Assembly (NCBI GenBank): GCA_030425355.1
Contig: JAUIAG010000007.1
Coordinates: 1-48,059, forward strand
DNA from: Verrucomicrobiia bacterium
GTDB lineage: Bacteria; Verrucomicrobiota; Verrucomicrobiia; Limisphaerales; JAJOIW01
Direction of reading: 5' to 3'
DNA length: 48,059 nucleotides
Both the position numbers and the translations under genes were made by a program. The notes beneath the pieces are model-generated. The model worked only from the letters and a program-made list of their open reading frames with translations. It was not told the DNA's origin and ran no database searches. Positions 41,274-48,059 of the stretch are shown piece after piece (the first letter of the stretch is position 1; the number at the start of each line of letters is the position of its first letter).

Positions 41274-43305
41274 CGAGGATAAGGGTGAGCTTTTCAAGTA
41301 TCTCCGGACCGGGGGCTTCAGGAGAAATTATCCACGAGGCCATCTGAATTTCAGAATCGCGCAGGGAATCCTGGTCACAATTCTGAAGCTTCAGAACCAG
41401 AGGAATATCTTCACTGACCATGGACAGATCATCCAGATATGAAAGCCATTCGTCGCAGCTGTCCTCAATAAGCACCAGGAGAATTCTGAAATCAGCCGTC
41501 CTGTTTTCCAGAAGTTCCATGGCCTGACTCTTCTGAAAGACTTCGAAGATGCTGAATCCCTGAGCCCGCAGAAACGAACTGGTGCTTTCCAGGTTCCGAC
41601 CGGGGTTGCCCACCACCATGATGGTCGGCTGGCTGCCGGTTGCGGAGCGCTGGCCGCCCGATTCGCGGGAAGGTGAACATTCCTGATTAGTGGCCTCCCC
41701 GCCCCCGGATCCATCCTCATAATCGTCACTGTCGTCGAGGTTATGAAGTGGCAGAAACAACTGGAAACTCGTTCCTTCCCCGACCTTGCTGACAACACCG
41801 ACGGCCCCCTGGAAACGCTCGACAAAGAGCCTGGTGTTGTAAAGGCCCAGACCACTGCCTTTGTTCATGGGCTTGGATGTGAAGAATGGTTCAAAGATCT
41901 TCTGAAGCTGGTGTTCGGGAATGCCGCAGCCTGTGTCATCGACACTGAAGAAGGCGCACGGACTCGACGGATGGAACCCGTAGGTATGCTCCGGGAATGT
42001 CTCCTCATTCCACACGCCAGTGCGGATGATAAGTCGACCGGTCCGGGCTATGGCGTCCACTGAATTCAGAGCGAGATTGACCACCACCTGACGGAACTCA
42101 ATCGGATCAAGCCACACCGGGAGCGATCCGGAACACAGATCGAGATCGAACTGGATGCGTCGCGGGGTGATTTTCCGAACCAGGTCCCCGACATCCACGG
42201 CAAGGCGGTTGAGATCCTCGTACTGGGCCTCACCGGTCTTGCCCTGATGCAGATCGAGTATCTTCTGCACCAGCTGATTCGCCTGCATCGAGTTCTTGCG
42301 TATATCCTCGAGGTATTCCTTGTTGGGATCCTCGGAATCAAGGTCCTCCATGAGTGTATCGCTGAGGGAGGCGATTCCAGCCATTGTATTGCGGAAATCA
42401 TGGGCAAGGCCCATGGTCAGGACAGCAAGGGTCTCCTTCCATGCCGAGCCCATGAGGCGTTTTTCAGCGATCATCTGCCGTGTGACGTCGATCCACACGC
42501 CATGATAGGAAACAACAAGGCCTCCGCGTGTCACAGCGATACGATGCTCCTGGATATAGGAAATCTTTCCTGTCCGGACATTCTTGATGCGGAGAGTCGA
42601 ATTGACACCACCCGGGCTGGTGCGGACCCGGGCGAGATTATTTTTGAATTCGGCGTGGTCCGATTCATGAAGAAACTGCCAGAACGCTCCGGGATTGCGC
42701 TGGAGCTCTGATGGAGGAAAACCGGTGAGGGCCTGTGCCCTGGGCGAGATGACCCGGAAGGTCATGTTGGTGCGCTGGGTGAAGATGATGCCGGGCCAGC
42801 GCTGGTGAATGTTCTGAAGGCTTGTTTCCAGTTCGAGAGTCCGCGCCAGCAGCTGCTGGCGGCCTCCCGCTGAGTCGTCAACCATGGAGATTGGCAGCTG
42901 CTTCAGTTCCTCCAGAGGAGGCAGAACCTGCTGGATATGCAGCACCATCTGCGATCCACAGCGTGCCCTTCCGACTTCGATCCACACCGGACAGGAGCAT
43001 GCATCCTCACTGCCGCCTCCACCAAGAGGTCCGCGCCATTTGCCAAAACTGCGCTTCTCAAAAAGGAATTTTTCAAAACTCTCCAGGGTGGCCCCGTGGA
43101 CGATGAGGGAGCGGAAGCTTTCAAGCACATCCCGGCCCTTGAAAAAGTCCGGGGGACGCCCGAGATACCCCGCAAAGGCCTCATTGACCTCGACGATCAG
43201 GCCATCGGATCCGAGGACCAGCATGGCGGATGACAACCACTCCGGATCGGCAGCCAGGGGGCGGGCGCCTTGCATCGATTCAGGATTGGCCATCGCAGCA
43301 TCCAT
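41257..43305 (-). CDS. PAS-histidine kinase with C-terminal degenerate receiver
   Basis: 682 residues from the ATG at 43305; the frame is open to 43431, and M47 of that frame at 43293 is an alternative. No membrane segment is seen, so it is probably soluble. Two PAS-like regions occupy about 20-130 and 165-280. The dimerisation box LTMGLAHDFRNTMAG has His302; the N box VVVNLALNSVDAI has Asn414, and DDTGCGIP and GSGLGLYNT complete the ATPase. Residues 560-680 resemble a receiver but lack the acidic pair and the phospho-Asp (VVGNPGRN, LLVLIEDS). It is upstream of, and overlaps, the HD-GYP response regulator. Confidence 0.92.
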   Translation of the reverse strand: MDAAMANPESMQGARPLAADPEWLSSAMLVLGSDGLIVEVNEAFAGYLGRPPDFFKGRDVLESFRSLIVHGATLESFEKFLFEKRSFGKWRGPLGGGGSEDACSCPVWIEVGRARCGSQMVLHIQQVLPPLEELKQLPISMVDDSAGGRQQLLARTLELETSLQNIHQRWPGIIFTQRTNMTFRVISPRAQALTGFPPSELQRNPGAFWQFLHESDHAEFKNNLARVRTSPGGVNSTLRIKNVRTGKISYIQEHRIAVTRGGLVVSYHGVWIDVTRQMIAEKRLMGSAWKETLAVLTMGLAHDFRNTMAGIASLSDTLMEDLDSEDPNKEYLEDIRKNSMQANQLVQKILDLHQGKTGEAQYEDLNRLAVDVGDLVRKITPRRIQFDLDLCSGSLPVWLDPIEFRQVVVNLALNSVDAIARTGRLIIRTGVWNEETFPEHTYGFHPSSPCAFFSVDDTGCGIPEHQLQKIFEPFFTSKPMNKGSGLGLYNTRLFVERFQGAVGVVSKVGEGTSFQLFLPLHNLDDSDDYEDGSGGGEATNQECSPSRESGGQRSATGSQPTIMVVGNPGRNLESTSSFLRAQGFSIFEVFQKSQAMELLENRTADFRILLVLIEDSCDEWLSYLDDLSMVSEDIPLVLKLQNCDQDSLRDSEIQMASWIISPEAPGPEILEKLTLILDARDA

Positions 43306-43525
43306 CGGTGGTCTAGAATCTCGGGTGGATTTCTGTTCCCGGGCGGGGACATTCAGAGTTATGGCCCATTGTGGTGCCTGAAGCGCGGTGATTTTATGGT
43401 TTTTTTCGCAATCCCACGCAGCCGGGATCACACACTATCAAAGCGCACTCAGGGATGAAAATAATTTCCTTATCTCATTTGCCATAAACGAAAACCGGTT
43501 TTTGACGGTGCCTGAGATCACCCTG

Positions 43526-45121
43526 TCACGATGTTCCGGATTCACCGGAAGCCTGTCCGGCCGACTGCTTCTGCAGAAGGTTTGTCAGCCAAACTTCAAG
43601 CGCATCGACAGAGGCATCGGCCCCGGAGACCGGGATACCGCCAAGCGCCTTCACCTTGCGTGCCTCGAATTCTTCGAAAACCCGGACGAATATGCGGACT
43701 TGTGAGGAGTATTTCAACACTTCGCGGATGTCGTCAAAGCGCCGCATGGAAACGAGGACGAATGCAGCGCGGGAAATGCCCGCCTTGCGCAGGAGATGCG
43801 GATCCCCGGCATCGCCGAAAAGGCACGGGATCCGGAGCTTCCGCAGCTGGTCGACGGTCTGTCCATCGTCCTCAATCACCATCACGGAATAACCGGAATC
43901 CTGAATGGGCTTAAGCAGGTAGGGCCCGCCGTCACCGAATCCCAGCACCAGCACGTGTCCCTCCAGATCCAGTTTGACCCGGCGGATTTCCCGATCGAAG
44001 TGGGACAACTGATGGAGGAGAAAATCCGTGAGGTTCTGCGAGGTGAGAAGCGGTGTGGCGAGGGTGGTGAGAATTGTCACCATGGTCAGGAGGTTCATGA
44101 CCGACTCGTCGACTATCCCGGTTCGCACACAGGTCAGCCCGAGCACCAGGGACAGTTCACTGGTCTGGGCCAGATAGAATCCGCTGGAGAGCGCCCCTCT
44201 CCATGAACGCCGCGTGAGTCTCGAGACAACGAAAACGGTGAATGGAGTCAACACCCATACCACGGATGAGAGAGCGAGGGCACTGCCCATTATTTCCCAG
44301 TCAGTTATCAGCAGTGTCGCACCGAGGCTGACAAAAAAGATTCCGGTGAAAAAATCAAAAAAGGACCCGAGGACACCCCGCAGGATCCCGGCAGATGGAA
44401 AGGTCGCCAGTGAAAACCCGGCCAGAAATGCGCCGAGGACTGGGGGAAGCTGGAAGAAAACGGCGAGACCGGCGAAAGTGAAACATATCGCGAGTGAACC
44501 GATGGCCAATACTTCCGTATCTTCAGCATAGGCATTCACCAGGCGAGGAAAAACATAACGCTGACAGAGAACGGCAATCAGCCCAAGGCCGAGAAATTCC
44601 GCAATACCCTTGAGGACTTCGGGAGTGCCTGTCCCCCAGCGGGTCAGTCCCGCCATCAGAGTGAGAAATACCAGGTCCTGAAGAAGCAGAACCCCCACAA
44701 CCAGCCGTCCGAAGGGTTCGGTCATCTGCTGGCGCTGTTTGAGAAACTGGAGAACCGCCAGAGTGGAGCTGGCGCTGAGCCCGAGACCGATGACCAGCCC
44801 GCTGCGAAGCTCATAACCGAGGATTCCCGCCATCATGAATCCGCCTGCCAGAATGACAAGGAACTGAAAAACCCCGACCCAGAGCACGGCGTTCCGATGG
44901 GATTTAAGCCGCAGTGGATTGAGTTCGATACCGGCCCCGAACAGCAGAAAGGTCAGGCTGAGGTCCAGGTGATCCCGAAGCTCAAGACGCTGCTCCCCGC
45001 TGAGAAATCCCCCGAGAAGGAATCCGCAGAGAATCAGCACCGGAATCCGCGGGATCCTGGTCCTCGCGGAAATCATGTAGGCGACGGATGTCACCACGAA
45101 GATGATGGCAAGGTAGGTCAT
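43526..45121 (-). CDS. CPA2 monovalent cation:proton antiporter with TrkA-N domain (second of pair)
   Basis: 531 residues. About 12 helices in the first 380 residues follow the KefB/CPA2 family (LTFLLFGAGIELNPLRL, SASSTLAVLQFLKQRQ, LLLQDLVFLTLMAG). The C-terminal cytosolic TrkA-N/RCK domain has GHVLVLGFGDGGPYLL, the NAD(H)-binding glycine loop. Such proteins exchange K+ or Na+ for H+ and are often gated by nucleotides. The start overlaps the preceding antiporter stop by four bases (ATGA). An AAAACCGGTTTT palindrome lies at 43491-43502 downstream. Confidence 0.92.
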   Translation of the reverse strand: MTYLAIIFVVTSVAYMISARTRIPRIPVLILCGFLLGGFLSGEQRLELRDHLDLSLTFLLFGAGIELNPLRLKSHRNAVLWVGVFQFLVILAGGFMMAGILGYELRSGLVIGLGLSASSTLAVLQFLKQRQQMTEPFGRLVVGVLLLQDLVFLTLMAGLTRWGTGTPEVLKGIAEFLGLGLIAVLCQRYVFPRLVNAYAEDTEVLAIGSLAICFTFAGLAVFFQLPPVLGAFLAGFSLATFPSAGILRGVLGSFFDFFTGIFFVSLGATLLITDWEIMGSALALSSVVWVLTPFTVFVVSRLTRRSWRGALSSGFYLAQTSELSLVLGLTCVRTGIVDESVMNLLTMVTILTTLATPLLTSQNLTDFLLHQLSHFDREIRRVKLDLEGHVLVLGFGDGGPYLLKPIQDSGYSVMVIEDDGQTVDQLRKLRIPCLFGDAGDPHLLRKAGISRAAFVLVSMRRFDDIREVLKYSSQVRIFVRVFEEFEARKVKALGGIPVSGADASVDALEVWLTNLLQKQSAGQASGESGTS

Positions 45122-46707
45122 GAGTGCAGCAGTCCCATCTTTTTGAGTTCCGCCACCTGTTTTTTAATGCCGTCCACCTTGGGCAGAATGAGGTAGGCAA
45201 CCTTCAGGTCCAGGAGTCGGTCCAGGTTGTTCATATCGACTCCGTGAATGCATGCATCGACTCCCTTCATCCGGCACCAGTAGGCGATCAGTTCGTTGGA
45301 CTCCTCAATCCTGAGCGCTGAGATGACCAGCCGGGCCCGCTCGAGGTGGAGTTCCTCGAGAGTTTCCTGGTATTCGGTGCTGCCGATGAACTGCCGGCAT
45401 TCGAGACCAATGAGTTTTTTCGGGTCGGTGTCCACGGCGATGACCTGCTGTCCCATGGCCGCCAGCCGGGTGACAAGCTTGCGGCCAAGTGAATTCATGC
45501 CGATGACGATGATGTGCCCTTTTCCATCGGTCTCCGGATTACCCGCCTGCTCCGACCTTCCGCGGTAAACAGACTGGAAAATGATGATGTTGATCGGGAA
45601 GGAGACCAGAGCCAGAGCCAGAACGGTATTGGCCATCACCTCATCAACCATGCCCTTCTCCGCCGCCAGTGTCATGAAGATCAGACTGAACTCACTGATC
45701 TGCCCGAGAATGAGCGCGGTCTGTGGTCCGACTCTCCGCCGCCACCTGAGAAAAGAAAACAGGCCGAGCATCACCACAGGTTTCAGGACGAGGATGAAGA
45801 GCGAAGCCCAGATGAAAAATCCGGGGTTCTCCGCCACACTGCGGACGTCCATTCGTGCGGCAAGGCTGACAAAAAATATGGCGATGAAGAACTGCATCAG
45901 GGGGTGAACCCGGCGACGGAGGTCCTCGGCGTGTGGCAGTCCGGCCAGTGAAATGCCCGCAAGAAAGGCACCGCTTTCAGCAGACAGATGCAGGTGGTGC
46001 GCCACGTAAACAATGGTGAAACACCATCCAAGGCTGAAGACGAGGAGGAGGTCCGGTGTCGACCGCGACCACCGGAAGACCTGTCTGAGAAGGACTTTCC
46101 ATGCGGCATAGCACCCGGCCAGCACGATGGCGAAGGAAAAGACGGTTTTTGCCAATGGTTTGATGACGCCGGCCAGACCCTGCGGTGCTTCTCCGCCGCC
46201 CATGGCCTCCAGAATGGTGAGTCCGATGATGACGACCAGATCCTGTGTCAGGAGGATCGCCAGGGCCAGCTGGCCGTATGCTGATCGGGTCTCGCGACGG
46301 TCCTGCAGGAGTTTGAGGACCACCACGGTGCTGCTCAGGGCAAGGGCCAGTCCACCTGTCACGCAGGTCTTGAGCGGGTAATCAAACAGGGCAAGGAAGG
46401 TCCCGCCGAGAATGGTCATCACGGCAACCTGACAACACCCGGTCAATAGCGGCTTGCCTTTGAGGTGCCGTATCAGCTCCGGACTCATTTCCAGCCCGAC
46501 CAGAAAAAGCATCAGGCTGATACCGGTCTCGAGAACCCACTCCATGTCCCCGGAACCGGTGGTCAGCCGCAGTACCGGGCCGATCAGGAACCCGGCAAGC
46601 AGGTAGGCTACAACGCCTGGCAGTCGCATCGTCCTGGCCGCAACCAGAAAGAACGCAGCCGCCAGGACCAGTAACCCCAGTTGCTCGAGAAAATTGCCGT
46701 GCTCCAT
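45118..46707 (-). CDS. CPA2 monovalent cation:proton antiporter with TrkA-N domain (first of pair)
   Basis: 529 residues. Typical CPA2 motifs: LVGLEMSPELIRHLKG, LALSSTVVVLKLLQDRR, ILLTQDLVVIIGLT and ESGAFLAGISLAG in the membrane part. The C-terminal TrkA-N domain has GHIIVIGMNSLGRKLVTRLA and VIAVDTDPKKL, binding NAD(H). The function is K+ or Na+ for H+ exchange, probably in pH or osmotic adaptation. It overlaps the next antiporter gene by ATGA, so the two proteins may form a hetero-oligomer or be made in fixed ratio; this is inference. Confidence 0.92.
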   Translation of the reverse strand: MEHGNFLEQLGLLVLAAAFFLVAARTMRLPGVVAYLLAGFLIGPVLRLTTGSGDMEWVLETGISLMLFLVGLEMSPELIRHLKGKPLLTGCCQVAVMTILGGTFLALFDYPLKTCVTGGLALALSSTVVVLKLLQDRRETRSAYGQLALAILLTQDLVVIIGLTILEAMGGGEAPQGLAGVIKPLAKTVFSFAIVLAGCYAAWKVLLRQVFRWSRSTPDLLLVFSLGWCFTIVYVAHHLHLSAESGAFLAGISLAGLPHAEDLRRRVHPLMQFFIAIFFVSLAARMDVRSVAENPGFFIWASLFILVLKPVVMLGLFSFLRWRRRVGPQTALILGQISEFSLIFMTLAAEKGMVDEVMANTVLALALVSFPINIIIFQSVYRGRSEQAGNPETDGKGHIIVIGMNSLGRKLVTRLAAMGQQVIAVDTDPKKLIGLECRQFIGSTEYQETLEELHLERARLVISALRIEESNELIAYWCRMKGVDACIHGVDMNNLDRLLDLKVAYLILPKVDGIKKQVAELKKMGLLHS

Positions 46708-46837
46708 CCCGTGAGGACTCTACCAGCTCCTCCTTCGAAGTCATGAACGGATTTCCGATGGATATGCGCTGCCTGCCCGTATCAGGGAAAAAACTTGAGC
46801 TTTCCCACCACATCAGTGAAAAGATGGGGCATCAATC

Positions 46838-47875
46838 ATGAAAGAACTCACTAGCCTCATGAATCAAAAGTCGCTGTTAATGGCTGCAGCAGCCGTTCTC
46901 ATCTCAATTTCTCCCCAGCTCAGGGCTGAACACCACGAACAGGTCATCGAAAGCGGTTCCGGCCAATACTGGTACCGTCCGGTCGCAGACTGGGGCAAAC
47001 TGCCCGGAAGTGATGGCATCGGTTCCACCCATGGAGCCATTGCCGTCAGCAGGGACGGACGGATTTTCGTGCCAACCGACACCGCCAGGGGCATCCTCGT
47101 TTTCGATAAAGAGGGGCAATACCAGGGATTTTTCGGCAGCGAATTCAGCGGAATCCACCACATGATTATCCGCGAGGAAAACGGTCAGGAATTTATCTAT
47201 GCCGCCCACCTCGGCCAGAGCCAGGCCGCAAAAATCACTCTGGACGGTAAGCTGGTGTGGACTCTCCCTGCCCCCGAAGCTTCCGGGCTCTATGCCAAAC
47301 CCAATGAATACAAGCCGACCGCCATTGCAGTGGCCCCCAATGGGGACGTCTTCGTCACCGATGGATACGGCAAGAATTACATCCACAAATACACCGCCGA
47401 CCTCGAGTATGTGAAATCTTTCGGTGGCCGCGGCAACGAACCCGGAAAATTCACCACCCCGCACGGTATCGGTATCGACACCCGCGGTGATACCCCTCTT
47501 CTGATGGTCTGCGACCGTGAGAACCGCCGACTCCAGTATTTCACCCTCGACGGCGAGCACGTCTCGGTCTTTGCCCCGTTCCTCCGCCGCCCCTGCTCCG
47601 TGTCCTTTCATGGTGACATGGCCGTTGTCGCTGAACTTCAGGGACGTGTCACGCTCCTCGACAGCAACAACAACCCTGTCGCTTTCCTCGGAGACAATCC
47701 CGAACAACGCTTCTGGGCTAATTTCAGAACTGACTCATCAGACTGGGTCCCAGGCATCTTCACTGCTCCACACGGAGCTTGCTTTGACAACGAGGGCAAT
47801 GTTCTTGTCATGGACTGGAACTTCAAGGGCCGCATCACCAAGCTGGTCCGCACACCGCTCGTCGGCGAGGATTAA
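46838..47875 (+). CDS. Exported NHL-repeat beta-propeller protein
   Basis: 345 residues from the ATG at 46838; MNQKSLLMAAAAVL at 46859 is an alternative start. The signal peptide ends near SPQLRAEHHE. NHL blades are clear: GAIAVSRDGRIFVPTDTARGILVFDKEG, AIAVAPNGDVFVTDGYGKNYIHKY, THGIGID-type TTPHGIGIDTRGDTPLLMVCDRENRRLQYF and TAPHGACFDNEGNVLVMDW (quoted in part as landmarks). Such propellers bind ligands or, in some PAL-like enzymes, act on amidated glycolates; no catalytic claim is made. A GAGGATTAATCCTC palindrome spans its stop (47867-47880). A secreted protein gene follows 48 bp downstream. Confidence 0.88.
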   Translation: MKELTSLMNQKSLLMAAAAVLISISPQLRAEHHEQVIESGSGQYWYRPVADWGKLPGSDGIGSTHGAIAVSRDGRIFVPTDTARGILVFDKEGQYQGFFGSEFSGIHHMIIREENGQEFIYAAHLGQSQAAKITLDGKLVWTLPAPEASGLYAKPNEYKPTAIAVAPNGDVFVTDGYGKNYIHKYTADLEYVKSFGGRGNEPGKFTTPHGIGIDTRGDTPLLMVCDRENRRLQYFTLDGEHVSVFAPFLRRPCSVSFHGDMAVVAELQGRVTLLDSNNNPVAFLGDNPEQRFWANFRTDSSDWVPGIFTAPHGACFDNEGNVLVMDWNFKGRITKLVRTPLVGED

Positions 47876-47923
47876 TCCTCCTTGTCCCTTTCATTTCAGT
47901 AAATTGTAGTAAATTATACGCAT

Positions 47924-48059
47924 ATGAAAAAAGGTGCTTTGATTCTCATGTCCGCATCGCTGGCCCTGCCGGCTCTGATGATGAATGTCACCGCTCAGGA
48001 TGAGCAGGCAACGGAAGTCATCGTCGAGGAGACAGTGACCATCACGGAAGAACAGTCCG
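47924..48059 (+). CDS. N-terminus of a secreted acidic protein (cut by window end)
   Basis: Read directly: MKKGALILMSASLALPAL and a following MMNVTAQ form a signal peptide, then an acidic start (DEQATEVIVEE). The frame stays open to the last base, about 45 codons. The function cannot be told. Two adjacent 10-base direct repeats (CAGTAAATTG and TAGTAAATTA, 47898-47917) lie just before the ATG. Confidence 0.6.
   Translation, partial: MKKGALILMSASLALPALMMNVTAQDEQATEVIVEETVTITEEQS

Overview
This window reads as a chromosomal segment of a verrucomicrobial or related PVC-group bacterium, probably aerobic and free-living in saline water. The evidence is the split PVC-type membrane-bound dehydrogenase and c-type cytochrome with a DUF1080 domain (621-4989), FG-GAP and NHL propellers with signal peptides, a DUF6797-like/PA14/cupredoxin protein, and a compatible-solute gene set. 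Taxonomy is inferred from gene families. No rRNA, tRNA, prophage, transposase or CRISPR array was seen.

Layout. 1-9295 (all minus) is a run of exported proteins: serine hydrolase (partial), cytochrome/DUF1080, PVC dehydrogenase, FG-GAP protein, alpha/beta esterase and a TPR protein. 9600-11410 (plus) holds a small membrane protein and an ExbB/ExbD pair. 11397-19222 is a divergent glucosylglycerate-type cluster. On minus lie an M20-like protein that seems to have lost its catalytic residues, glucosyl-3-phosphoglycerate synthase, a glycosyltransferase and a HAD hydrolase. On plus lie a second glycosyltransferase and a GH13_18 phosphorylase. 19512-22815 is a sugar-dehydrogenase-like propeller with a blue-copper/PA14 partner. 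23013-24785 holds rpsT and a FetAB-like ABC pair. 24823-30455 is a surface-polymer cluster (CapK-like ligase, DUF362, GT4, O-antigen-ligase-like membrane protein).

30737-37558 is mixed: a zinc-ribbon membrane protein, a lipoprotein, a Gfo/Idh/MocA oxidoreductase, panD, a SIS isomerase, a squalene/phytoene synthase and argH. 37749-43305 (minus) is a signalling block: histidine kinase with a degenerate receiver, receiver-HD-GYP protein, receiver-PP2C-HATPase fusion and a STAS antagonist. It lies beside two overlapping CPA2 antiporters with TrkA-N domains (43526-46707). The window closes with an NHL-propeller protein and the start of another secreted protein.

The antiporters, the solute cluster and the partner-switching block suggest a theme of ionic or osmotic stress, but the link is inferred from gene content alone. 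A family of short palindromic repeats with the core GGGACAGGTACTTT fills four intergenic regions (about 19.2, 27.7, 32.2 and 34.7-35.0 kb). One of these carries a 68-bp duplication. No cognate transposase is present. Start codons are often uncertain because Shine-Dalgarno signals are weak here; the choices are explained per gene.
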